43,569 bases of DNA from an uncultured Actinomycetes bacterium (GTDB taxonomy: Bacteria > Actinomycetota > Actinomycetes > Actinomycetales > Microbacteriaceae), in NCBI GenBank assembly GCA_903920435.1, contig CAIXMB010000183.1, forward strand, positions 1 to 43,569, in the 5' to 3' direction. A program made the position numbers and the translations under genes. How positions within the stretch are numbered: position 1 is the stretch's first letter; every line of letters begins with the position of its first letter. The notes below the pieces were generated by a model that saw only the letters and a program-made list of their open reading frames with translations, ran no database searches and was not told the origin of the DNA. This document shows positions 36,739-43,569 of the stretch, in pieces.

Positions 36739-37455
36739 ATGATGGAGTCGGTTCGCAAAGCGCTCATCGCGCCGCTGGTCGACCGGTGGTTGGCGACGTC
36801 CAGCCAGTCGTGGCGCACCCTTCCCGTTCCCTCGGGTCCGCCCGTCGCGCACACCGACGGCCCTGACCCCGACCGCGTGCTGCTCCTGGGAGCCGGCATC
36901 TCGATGGGCTACGGGATGAAGAGCCACGACCTCGCGCTGCCGGGCCAACTCGCGCGCCAGGTCTCGGACCTGACGGGTCGTGGAGTGCAGATCGATGTCG
37001 TGACGGGGGAGCACCTCACTCTCGACAACGCCTTCGCGAACCTCTCGGAGGCGCGGCTGCGCGAACTCGACGTCGTCATCGCGACCCCCGGCTCCCTGGA
37101 GAAGCTGCTACTCATGTCGGTGCCGGTCTGGCGCCAGCGGGTGGAGTTGCTGCTCGACCATTTCGCCACCAACGCGCCCGCGAGTCTGCGTGTGCTGTTC
37201 ATCGGCGTACCCGAGGTGTCGCACCTCGTCCGGATGCCCCGGCTCCTGGCCCTCATCGCCGACCGGTCCGCCCGCGCACTCAACACCTCGCTCGCGTCGG
37301 CCTGCGCCGCGCGTCCGTACGTGCAGTTCATCCCGTTCCGCCCCACGGAACCGGTGGGGCGCGACGGCACGGGGCGCACCTACGAGCGGTGGGCGTCACT
37401 GATCGCCCCGCAGGTCGCGGGCGCGCTCGACGAGCACCAGCGGGTTTCGCACTAG
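36739..37455 (+). CDS. SGNH-like domain protein, GAF-less paralog
   Basis: 238 residues, clearly paralogous to residues 1-240 of the SGNH-GAF protein: WLATSSQSWRTLP / WMATSSQSWRHLP, DRVLLLGAGISMGYGMKSHD / DRVLLVGSGVAVGYGVMSHD, TGRGVQIDVV / TGRGASVDIL, NAPASLRVLFI / MAPASLKIFAV. The GDS nucleophile is again missing (GAGIS), suggesting a binding rather than catalytic role. GGGGGAGG (36725-36732) supports ATG 36739 over the frame opening at 36697. No GAF follows; the gene ends in DEHQRVSH. Confidence 0.82.
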   Translation: MMESVRKALIAPLVDRWLATSSQSWRTLPVPSGPPVAHTDGPDPDRVLLLGAGISMGYGMKSHDLALPGQLARQVSDLTGRGVQIDVVTGEHLTLDNAFANLSEARLRELDVVIATPGSLEKLLLMSVPVWRQRVELLLDHFATNAPASLRVLFIGVPEVSHLVRMPRLLALIADRSARALNTSLASACAARPYVQFIPFRPTEPVGRDGTGRTYERWASLIAPQVAGALDEHQRVSH

Positions 37456-37471
37456 CTGTAGCGTTGAGGGT

Positions 37472-37485
37472 GGCGCACGTGCGCC
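37472..37485. promoter_or_regulatory. 14-bp perfect palindrome upstream of the DarT-like gene
   Basis: GGCGCACGTGCGCC is self-complementary over all 14 bases. TAGCGT (37459-37464) just upstream could be the -10 element, so the palindrome would sit at the transcription start, a repressor-like position. Hairpin formation is less likely since no loop remains. Confidence 0.5.
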
Positions 37486-37509
37486 GCGCAACACGAAGGA
37501 CGAACCCCA

Positions 37510-38232
37510 GTGCCAGAGTGCATCCACGGCCTCGAGATCCCGCTCTGCGATATCTGCTACCCCAAGACCCCACCGCCCAAGGTCGCTGTGGTGCGCGCGC
37601 CGCGGGTCTCTGCGCCCCGCCTCGCAGGGGCGGTGAAGACCTCCCGCACGTCGATCGATCCCGCGCGGCAGCGCGTGTACCACGTGACCCACATCCGCAA
37701 CCTCGAGGGCATCCTCGACACCGGCGCGATCAGCGCCGACACGCCACCCGTCGTCGACCTGAGCGCCGACCTCACGCGCGAGCTCAGGCTCACCGCCGAG
37801 GTCGCTCCCGGCAGCAGCGTGGCGCAGCACGTGCCCTTCTACCTCGCGCCGAGTGCGGCGCTGTGGGACGACCTGCGCCGGGGCGCGGACGACGAGACGC
37901 GGTGGTCCGCCGCCGCGCGGTCCGCGGCATCCGCCGACTTCGTGGTCCTCGTGACGACCGTGGCCCTGCTCGGCGAAGGCGCGGTGATCGCCGACGGCGA
38001 CGCTGCGGCGACCTTCACGCGCTTCGCTACGGGAGACGAGCTCGGCCGCGCGCTAACCCGCCTGCACGACTCGGAGGGCCTCGACGCCGCCGAGGTTCTC
38101 GTGCCGTCCGCGGTGCCCTACGACACGATCCAGCTCATCGGAGTCGCCAACGACCGGGTGCGCGACCGCGTGCGCGAACTCACGTCGACGAAGGTCGCCG
38201 TCTACCCGCCCTGGTTCATCGCCGAGCTGTAG
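37510..38232 (+). CDS. DarT-like (DUF4433) ADP-ribosyltransferase domain protein with N-terminal zinc motif
   Basis: 240 residues. The DarT hallmarks are YHVTHIRNLEGILDTG (57-72), an Arg-rich stretch LTRELRL (88-94), VPFYLAPSA (108-116) and AEVLVPSAVP with the presumed catalytic E195. Canonical DarT adds ADP-ribose to thymidine in single-stranded DNA and is a toxin held in check by the macrodomain protein DarG; no macrodomain gene is adjacent. An N-terminal C4-H6-C13-C16 cluster (CIHGLEIPLCDIC) probably binds zinc and is not part of classical DarT. GTG start with GAAGGA about 10 nt upstream. Either a solitary regulator or a toxin with an unlinked antidote. Confidence 0.82.
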   Translation: MPECIHGLEIPLCDICYPKTPPPKVAVVRAPRVSAPRLAGAVKTSRTSIDPARQRVYHVTHIRNLEGILDTGAISADTPPVVDLSADLTRELRLTAEVAPGSSVAQHVPFYLAPSAALWDDLRRGADDETRWSAAARSAASADFVVLVTTVALLGEGAVIADGDAAATFTRFATGDELGRALTRLHDSEGLDAAEVLVPSAVPYDTIQLIGVANDRVRDRVRELTSTKVAVYPPWFIAEL

Positions 38233-38235
38233 CGC

Positions 38236-38538
38236 CTAGGCGGCGAGCGTGCCGATCAGGCGCCATACCGTGCGAGTGAGTGGCGGATGTGCGAGTGCGA
38301 TCTGCCGGAGCACTCGGTACTCCCGGGTCGGGCTGGGGCGCGCACCGTCGTTGGCGCTGATGGCATCGGCGCGCAGCAGGTAGACCACGAGCTCGTCGAC
38401 GGTCGGAAGCTGCTCCATGAACTCCCACGGGTCCTCGCCCGCGAGGAGCCGCTCGTGGATGACGGTCTCGAGCTCCTGCGCGGCCTCGGCGCGCAGCACC
38501 TCGAGGCTCGCCCGTTCGAGCCCCCGGAATTCGCCCAC
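38236..38538 (-). CDS. Hypothetical protein
   Basis: 100 residues starting VGEFRGLERASLEVLRAEAA, mostly alpha-helical, with EDPWEFMEQLPTVDELVVYL in the middle and a basic C-terminal helix. I recognise no family. TAGGGT (38550-38545) ends 7 nt before the second of two adjacent GTG codons (38538), so that one is chosen. Convergent with the DarT-like gene, 3 bp between stops, and divergent from the Eis-like gene. Not macrodomain-like, so not a DarG. Confidence 0.75.
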   Translation of the reverse strand: MGEFRGLERASLEVLRAEAAQELETVIHERLLAGEDPWEFMEQLPTVDELVVYLLRADAISANDGARPSPTREYRVLRQIALAHPPLTRTVWRLIGTLAA

Positions 38539-38569
38539 CACTCGACCCTATGCGCCCTAGCCTTGGAGC

Positions 38570-39871
38570 ATGATCAACGCCACGAATGCCCCGCTCGATC
38601 CGGTCTCCGAGGCGACGCTCGCGTCGCGCGGGCTGCGCCTGGGGCTCGTCGACACGGCCGATCGCGCGGCCTTCACGACGTGGCTGCGCGCCGACCACCG
38701 CGGTTTCCACATGCCCGAGCAGAGCGACGAGGTCATCGAGGCGAACCTCGCGGGGCTTGCGTACCGCCGCACGACGGGGGTGTGGGACGGCAGCGCGAGC
38801 GACGCGGCATCCCCGGTTGCGACGGTCAACTCCTGGGTCGCCGACCTGACGGTTCCGGGCGGTCGGCACGTCGACGCCTGGGCGATCAGCTCGGTGACCG
38901 TTGCGCCCACCCACCGGCGCCGTGGCATCGCACGAGCGCTGCTCGAGGGCGAGCTGCGCACCGCGGCCGGCCTGGGAGTGCCGCTCGCGACCCTCACGGT
39001 CAGCGAATCGACGATCTACGGCCGGTTCGGGTTCGCCGCGGCGACGTTCTCCGCCGACGTCACCATCGACACGCGCCGAGCGACGTGGACGGGCCCGACG
39101 CCCGACGGGCGCCTGCACTTCATCACCCTCGCCGAGTTCCGCACGCTCGTCGAACGACTGCACGACCAGCAGCGGGCGACGGCGGCGGGCCAGCTCGACG
39201 GGTGGGCAGCGCGCTGGGACGCGCTCTCGGGCGCCGTCAACGACGACAAGGACCGCACGAAGAACCTCCGCGCGATCCGCTACGACGACGCGGCGGGCGT
39301 TGCCCAGGGCGTGGCCCTGTACCGGGTGTCGAACGGCGAGGTGGACTACGCGGCCCACACACTCACCCTCGAGCACCTCGTGAGCGTGACCGACGACGCC
39401 TACGCGGCCCTCTGGCGCTTCGTGCTCGAGGTGGATCTCGTGAGCACGGTCAAGACCTGGGACCGCCCGGTCGACGAGCCCGTGATCTGGCAGGTCGCCG
39501 ACCTCCGAGCCGTCAAGCTGCAGCCGTACGACCACGTCTGGACGCGCATCCTCGACATCCCGGCCGCCCTCACCGCGCGCGGCTACGCGGCCCCGCTCTC
39601 GACGGTACTCGAGGTGAGCGACGAATTGGGGTTCGCGTTCGGCACGTACACGGTGACCGTCGTCGACGGCTCCGCGACGGTCGACAGCACGGATGCCCCG
39701 GCCGGCCTCAGCCTGCGGATCAACGAACTCTCGGCGCTCTACCTGGGCGGGGTGTCGGCAGCGGCACTCGCGGCTGCCGGTCGCATCCACGAGCGGGAGC
39801 CCGGCGCGGCGGCAGCGGTGGACGCCGCGTTCCGCTCGGCACGCGCGCCGTGGTCGAGCATCTGGTTCTAG
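38570..39871 (+). CDS. Eis-like GNAT N-acetyltransferase
   Basis: 433 residues with the Eis plan: N-terminal GNAT domain with acetyl-CoA loop VTVAPTHRRRGIARALL, then STIYGRFGF, a second degenerate GNAT domain, and a sterol-carrier-protein-like C-terminal region. The chain ends SSIWF; in Eis the terminal Phe carboxylate is the catalytic base, so the exact end is meaningful. Mycobacterial Eis acetylates aminoglycosides at several amines, but physiological substrates here are unknown. TAGCCT (38558-38563) ends 7 nt before the ATG. Confidence 0.9.
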   Translation: MINATNAPLDPVSEATLASRGLRLGLVDTADRAAFTTWLRADHRGFHMPEQSDEVIEANLAGLAYRRTTGVWDGSASDAASPVATVNSWVADLTVPGGRHVDAWAISSVTVAPTHRRRGIARALLEGELRTAAGLGVPLATLTVSESTIYGRFGFAAATFSADVTIDTRRATWTGPTPDGRLHFITLAEFRTLVERLHDQQRATAAGQLDGWAARWDALSGAVNDDKDRTKNLRAIRYDDAAGVAQGVALYRVSNGEVDYAAHTLTLEHLVSVTDDAYAALWRFVLEVDLVSTVKTWDRPVDEPVIWQVADLRAVKLQPYDHVWTRILDIPAALTARGYAAPLSTVLEVSDELGFAFGTYTVTVVDGSATVDSTDAPAGLSLRINELSALYLGGVSAAALAAAGRIHEREPGAAAAVDAAFRSARAPWSSIWF

Positions 39872-39894
39872 CCCCGATGTTCTAGATTCTCCTC

Positions 39895-40449
39895 ATGACG
39901 TTCCAGGCCTACCTCGACACCATCAAGGCGAAGACGGGTCTCGGCCCCCAGGAGTTCCGCGAGCTCGCGGAGGCGAAGGGCTACCTGCAGCCCGGCGTGA
40001 AGACAGGCACCATCACGGCCTGGCTCAAGGAGGACTACGACCTCGGCTCCGGGCACGCGATGGCGATCGTCGCCACCTTCACGGAGCAGCCGTCTGACGA
40101 GGCGCGGCTGGCGAAGCAGTTCGCGGGGGCGAAGTCGGCCTGGCGGCCGACGTTCGACGCGCTCCTCGCCTCGGTGCGGGAGTTCGGCACCGTCGACACG
40201 GCCCCCACCGACACCTACATCAGCCTTGTGAAGCCGACAGCCAAGGGCGTCGCGAAGTTCGCGGTAGTAGCGGTCACCGCGGATCGGCTCGACGTGGGCA
40301 TCAAACTCACGACGGCGCAGGCCGAGGGCCGGTTCGAAGTAGCCGGCTCCTGGAACTCCATGGTCACCCACCGTGTGCGGGTCACGGACGCCGCCCAGGT
40401 CGACGCGGAGCTCCTCGACTGGCTGCACCGCGCGTACGACGCCGCCTAA
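39895..40449 (+). CDS. DUF4287 + DUF5655 protein
   Basis: 184 residues. The N-terminal half (FQAYLDTIKAKTGLGPQEFR, then TAWLKEDYDLGSGHAMAI) is DUF4287; the C-terminal half (SLVKPTAKGVAKFAVVAVTA) fits DUF5655, a possible nucleic-acid or nuclease-related fold. Function is unknown. TAGATT (39883-39888) ends 7 nt before the ATG. The stop TAA overlaps the convergent DksA-type gene's stop in CTAA. Confidence 0.87.
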   Translation: MTFQAYLDTIKAKTGLGPQEFRELAEAKGYLQPGVKTGTITAWLKEDYDLGSGHAMAIVATFTEQPSDEARLAKQFAGAKSAWRPTFDALLASVREFGTVDTAPTDTYISLVKPTAKGVAKFAVVAVTADRLDVGIKLTTAQAEGRFEVAGSWNSMVTHRVRVTDAAQVDAELLDWLHRAYDAA

Positions 40450-40775
40450 CCGCGGTTGGCGCACGCGACACACTGCCGCGCCGCCGGCCGCACCGCCAGG
40501 CGCTCGGGCGGGATCTGCCTGCCGCAGGTGACGCACACGCCGTAGGTACCGTCCGCTTCGCTCGCGAGCGCGGCGTCGGCGAGCTCCAGCTGCACGACGG
40601 CGTCCGCCCGCAGGCCGGTGAGGCGCGACCAGTCGCTGGAGAGGGTGGAGCCCTCCGGGTCGTGCTCGTCATCGGCCGGGTCGCTCGCGCGAGCGGTGCG
40701 CAGTGCTGCGAGCTCGTCGTCGAGGCGGGCGAGGCGTTCCACGACCTCCCGGCGGTGCTCGTCGAGCGAGCTCAT
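40446..40775 (-). CDS. TraR/DksA-family C4 zinc-finger protein
   Basis: 109 residues. An N-terminal coiled-coil (DEHRREVVERLARLDDELAAL) is followed by a C-terminal zinc finger CVTC-x17-CVAC (GVCVTCGRQIPPERL). DksA-type proteins enter the RNA polymerase secondary channel and modulate initiation; small actinobacterial members are less studied. The ATG overlaps the gamma-glutamyltransferase stop (ATGA), so it is translated as the second gene of that operon. Confidence 0.9.
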   Translation of the reverse strand: MSSLDEHRREVVERLARLDDELAALRTARASDPADDEHDPEGSTLSSDWSRLTGLRADAVVQLELADAALASEADGTYGVCVTCGRQIPPERLAVRPAARQCVACANRG

Positions 40776-42541
40776 CGGCCCGCGGCGTAGCCCTGCGCGC
40801 CGCGCGGGTTGGCTGCGCCGAACAGCAGGCCGTCACGGGTGACGCCCACCGCCGAGAGCCTGCCGAGCTCCCAGTCGCCCGCCACGGTCACGACATGACC
40901 GCGCGCCCGCAGTTCGTCGATGACGGATGCCCCGAGCCGCGCCTCGACCACTGCCCCGCCCGGCACCCACTCGCGCGGCCAGAACGAGTCGGGGAACGCG
41001 GTGGAGTGCAGCGCCGGCGCATCGATCGCCTGCTGGGGGCTGTAGCCGCCCACGATGGTGCGCAACAGGTAGAGCAGCTGCCAGGTGTCCTGCTGGTCGC
41101 CGCCGGGGGAGCCGAGCGCCGTGACGGGCCTGCCGTCGTGGAGCACGAGGGTGGGCGTGAGTGTGGTGCGCGGCCGCTTGCCCGGGGTGAGCGCGGAGGG
41201 TGCAGCGGGGTCGAGCCAGGTCATCTGCAGGCGGGTACCGAGGCAGAAGCCGAGACCCGGGATTGCGGGGGACGACTGCAGCCACCCGCCCGAGGGGGTT
41301 GCCGACACGATGTTGCCCCAGCGGTCCACCACGTCGAGGTGGCAGGTGTCGCCGCGCGACTCCCCGTTCGGCAGTACGGGCAGGACGCCGCCGGTCAGGC
41401 CCGAGGACTCCCCGGAGATCGAGGCGTGCAGGGGCGGGCGGAAGCCGCCGCGCTCGGCGAGACCGGGCCGGAACTCGTGGGACGCGGCATCCGTGATGAG
41501 GTCGCGGCGGAATGCCGCGTACCCGACGGAGAGCAGCACGTCGAGTGGGACGGCCGCGTCGCCGTACCACGCCTCGCGGTCGGCGAGGGCGAGCTTCTCG
41601 GCCTCGAGGATCGTGTGTGCCCCCAGGGCCGTCGACGGGTCGAGGTGGTCGTCGTCGAAGCCGTCGAGCAGCTGCAGCATCTGCAGCAGCGCGGGGCCCT
41701 GGCCCCACGCGCCGGACTTCGCGATGACGTGCCCGCGGAACTCGGCGGTGACCGCGGGCTCCCACGACGCGCTGAAGCGCTCGAGGTCGCTGCGACGGAT
41801 GACGCCCGCGTGGTCACCTCCCGTGGAGTGCCGGTGCGGGGTACGCACGAAGGAGTCGATGGCCTCGGCAACGAAACCCGAGCTCCACGAGGTGCGGGCC
41901 CCATCGATGCGATCCTCCCGGGTGGAGCCGCGCGCCGCGAGCACCAGCCGCTCGTAGGTGTGCGCGAGCTCGACATTGGTGCCGATGGCGCGCCCGTCGC
42001 CGTACGCGGACCAGAGAGCGCGCGAGGTGGGCCAGTGCTCCTCGAAGAGCGGCGCGACACGGGCGATCGTGGCGCGCACGCGCTCCAGCACCGGATGCCC
42101 GTCCCGCGCGTACCCGATGGCGAACCCGAGCACGTCCGCGAGTTCCCACGTGCCGTGGTCCCGTAGCAGCAGGAGCCACGCGTCGACCGCACCCGGGATC
42201 GCCGCGGCGAGAGCGCCCGCACCGGGCACGAGGTCGAGGCCCTCCGCGCGGTAGTGCTCGATCGTCGCTCCGGCCGGAGCGGGGCCCTGACCGACGAGCA
42301 CGCGCGGCTCAGCGCCGGCGACCGACACGATGCCGACCATGTCGCCGCCCGGCCCGTTGAGGTGCGGCTCGACCACGTGCAGCACGAAGGCTGCTGCCAC
42401 CGCCGCGTCGAAGGCATTGCCGCCCTGCTCGAGCACGGATTGCGCGGACGCCGTCGCGAGCCAGTGCGTGGAGGCGGCCATTCCGAAGCTGCCCTCGAGG
42501 GTCGGCCGCGTGGTGAACGCCGGCGGGGGAGTGAAAGTCAT
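40772..42541 (-). CDS. Gamma-glutamyltransferase family protein (Ntn hydrolase)
   Basis: 589 residues, the GGT proenzyme fold. The autoprocessing threonine is T399 in ESRGDTCHLDVVDRWGN, with downstream SATPSGGWLQSSPAI and GSPGGDQQ typical of the small subunit; NGPGGDMVGI occurs in the large subunit. It may cleave glutathione-like or other gamma-glutamyl amides, or be an acylase. No signal peptide is visible, so a cytosolic location is likely, unlike many GGTs. TAGCCT (42554-42549) ends 8 nt before the ATG. Coupled to the DksA-type gene. Confidence 0.88.
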   Translation of the reverse strand: MTFTPPPAFTTRPTLEGSFGMAASTHWLATASAQSVLEQGGNAFDAAVAAAFVLHVVEPHLNGPGGDMVGIVSVAGAEPRVLVGQGPAPAGATIEHYRAEGLDLVPGAGALAAAIPGAVDAWLLLLRDHGTWELADVLGFAIGYARDGHPVLERVRATIARVAPLFEEHWPTSRALWSAYGDGRAIGTNVELAHTYERLVLAARGSTREDRIDGARTSWSSGFVAEAIDSFVRTPHRHSTGGDHAGVIRRSDLERFSASWEPAVTAEFRGHVIAKSGAWGQGPALLQMLQLLDGFDDDHLDPSTALGAHTILEAEKLALADREAWYGDAAVPLDVLLSVGYAAFRRDLITDAASHEFRPGLAERGGFRPPLHASISGESSGLTGGVLPVLPNGESRGDTCHLDVVDRWGNIVSATPSGGWLQSSPAIPGLGFCLGTRLQMTWLDPAAPSALTPGKRPRTTLTPTLVLHDGRPVTALGSPGGDQQDTWQLLYLLRTIVGGYSPQQAIDAPALHSTAFPDSFWPREWVPGGAVVEARLGASVIDELRARGHVVTVAGDWELGRLSAVGVTRDGLLFGAANPRGAQGYAAGR

Positions 42542-42591
42542 CCCTTCGAGGCTAACCCAATCCGAAAACCGGGGTACAACGAACTACCTGC

Positions 42592-42717
42592 ATGCCCCGA
42601 CGCTCGCGCTACGCACGACACGTCGCCATCGTGCCCAAGGGGAAGGGCATCCTCGAGCGCCTGTTCGGCTTCACGCCCAAGCCCGAGCACCGCCGGGCCA
42701 CCTTCGTGAAGGCCTAG
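42592..42717 (+). CDS. Small basic protein, 41 residues
   Basis: An ORF of 41 codons starting MPRRSRYARHVAIVPKGKGI and ending PEHRRATFVKA, with the hydrophobic LERLFGF in the centre. It is strongly basic. Codon use is GC3-rich like real genes, and it fits exactly the gap between the GGT gene and the convergent glutaredoxin, sharing CTAG with the glutaredoxin stop. No family recognised. No Shine-Dalgarno seen; TACCTG (42585-42590) only 2 nt before the ATG is not a proper promoter. Confidence 0.55.
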   Translation: MPRRSRYARHVAIVPKGKGILERLFGFTPKPEHRRATFVKA

Positions 42718-42965
42718 GAGGCCAGCGAACGCAGCTTGGCCTCAAGGTCGGCGTTGCTCGGCTCCACCTGGTGGGTGCCGTCGGGGAACACGATGACGGG
42801 GATGTTCGTGCGCCCGCTGATCGCGAGCGCGTCGGCCGCGGCCTCGACCACGGCGTCCACGTCGATGTAGGTGTAGCCGACGCCGCTCGCGTCGAGCACG
42901 GTCTTCGCCCTGCGGCAGTCGCCGCACCAGTCGGCGCCGTACATGGTGATCTCGGGTGCAGTCAT
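42714..42965 (-). CDS. Glutaredoxin family protein (mycoredoxin-like)
   Basis: 83 residues, thioredoxin fold. The redox motif is CGDC in YGADWCGDCRRAKTVL, and TNIPVIVFPDG holds the cis-proline. It resembles actinobacterial mycoredoxin-type glutaredoxins that reduce mycothiol mixed disulfides, although the motif is CGDC rather than CGYC. The ATG overlaps the stop of the pyroglutamyl peptidase gene (ATGA), so both are in one operon. The longer open frame upstream is shadow. Confidence 0.9.
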   Translation of the reverse strand: MTAPEITMYGADWCGDCRRAKTVLDASGVGYTYIDVDAVVEAAADALAISGRTNIPVIVFPDGTHQVEPSNADLEAKLRSLAS

Positions 42966-43510
42966 CGTTCCAGCGTAACCGCGACGGCGATCGCGAGCCC
43001 GCGCGCGATCTCGTCGACCGGCAGGTCGCGCTCGCTCGGCACGTGGATGAACCCCGCAGTCACTCCGGGCCCGACGCTCGCGAGCAGCCGGTACATCACG
43101 GCGTTGCACACGTAGGCGCCGGCGCTGAGCGACACCTGGGCGGGGATTCCGGCGGCGGAGATCGCGTCCGCAATAGCGCGCACGGGCAGGCCGCTGAAGT
43201 ATGCGGCGGGGCCGTCGGGGTCGACCGGGAGGTCGCGCGGCTGGTCGCCCGCGTTGTCGGGGATGCGGGCATCCGTGAGGTTGATCGCGACGCGCTCGGG
43301 CGTGATGGCGGTGCGGCCGTCGGCGAGCCCCACGGCGATGACGACGTCGGGGCGGTGCTGGGCGATCAGGTCGGCGAGCACGACGGATGCGCGGCCGAAC
43401 TCGACCGGGAGCAGGCCCGTGACGACCCCATCGACCCGTTGCACGGCCTCCCACGACGAATTCGTCGCCGCGCCGTCGAACGGCTCGAAGCCCGTGAGGA
43501 GGGTTGTCAT
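42962..43510 (-). CDS. pcp: Pyroglutamyl-peptidase I
   Basis: 182 residues, peptidase family C15. It begins MTTLLTGFEPFDGAATNSSW, with catalytic E72 in PERVAINLTDARIPDN, C135 in GAYVCNAVMY and H156 in GFIHVP. It removes N-terminal pyroglutamate from peptides in the cytosol. At 182 residues it is slightly shorter than the usual 200-215, mostly at the C-terminal helix. TATCGT (43522-43517) ends 7 nt before the ATG. First gene of the operon with glutaredoxin. Confidence 0.93.
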   Translation of the reverse strand: MTTLLTGFEPFDGAATNSSWEAVQRVDGVVTGLLPVEFGRASVVLADLIAQHRPDVVIAVGLADGRTAITPERVAINLTDARIPDNAGDQPRDLPVDPDGPAAYFSGLPVRAIADAISAAGIPAQVSLSAGAYVCNAVMYRLLASVGPGVTAGFIHVPSERDLPVDEIARGLAIAVAVTLER

Positions 43511-43542
43511 CCCTTCACGATACGCACGTAGGGTGGTAGACC

Positions 43543-43569
43543 ATGGCTACCACCACCACGACACCCGCC
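43543..43569 (+). CDS. Start of a gene cut by the window end
   Basis: ATG at 43543 opens MATTTTTPA and runs off the window after 9 codons. TAGGGT (43529-43534) lies 9 nt upstream and could be its -10, divergent from pcp. Nothing can be said about the product. Confidence 0.4.

Noticed and set aside
38236-38538. Antitoxin partner (DarG) for the DarT-like protein
   Set aside because: The 100-residue protein shows no macrodomain motif and is transcribed convergently, not in an operon with it.

Overview
This is high-GC, densely coded DNA typical of an actinobacterium. A member of the Microbacteriaceae is my best guess. The reasons are the GC3-rich codon use, the corynebacterial-type GlgC/GlgA pair, TreS, the ImuA'-ImuB-DnaE2 mutasome cassette, DUF5997 and an Eis-like acetyltransferase; no rRNA or marker phylogeny is available here to prove it. 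About 47 genes fill almost the whole window. I see no insertion sequence, prophage, CRISPR array, tRNA or rRNA, and no gene-free stretch longer than about 160 bases.

Layout. 1-6.4 kb: glucan/trehalose metabolism (partial glgC, divergent glgA/glgM, treS) interleaved with an orphan ABC ATPase, zinc-independent ribosomal protein L31 and a DEDDh exonuclease-Nudix fusion. 6.5-12.2 kb: hydrolase plus glycosyltransferase operon, then a sirtuin / histidine phosphatase / YbaK operon, a SPOUT rRNA/tRNA methylase and an APH-type kinase. 12.2-17 kb: APC permease, D,D-carboxypeptidase, fatty-acid desaturase, SGNH hydrolase. 17.2-27.2 kb: two GlsB-type membrane proteins and a strong DNA-repair block: DinB (Pol IV), an SF2 helicase, a cold-shock protein and imuA'-imuB-dnaE2 under a textbook LexA box. 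27.3-32.8 kb: small membrane proteins, a proline-rich protein with a duplicated unknown domain, SRPBCC protein, a winged-helix protein broken by an amber codon, a YwqK/MORN protein and an NmrA-like reductase. 32.9-38.5 kb: the most unusual part, with a Ser/Thr kinase-GAF protein, an SGNH-like-GAF protein and its GAF-less paralog, a HTH-less LysR effector domain divergent from DUF5997, and a DarT-like ADP-ribosyltransferase with no DarG partner. 38.5-43.6 kb: Eis-like acetyltransferase, DUF4287 protein, gamma-glutamyltransferase-DksA operon, pyroglutamyl peptidase-glutaredoxin operon.

How it works together. GlgC, GlgA/GlgM and TreS belong to the linked ADP-glucose / maltose-1-phosphate / trehalose network, and treS carries a LacI-family-type operator in its promoter. 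The SOS cassette is wired so that the LexA box fills the spacer between -35 and -10. A general feature of the whole window is leaderless expression: about 21 genes have a TANNNT -10 hexamer ending exactly 7 or 8 nt before the start codon, which also lets many starts be fixed from sequence. A second genome-wide-looking signal is an excess of the heptamer GGATGCC/GGCATCC over GGACGCC/GGCGTCC.
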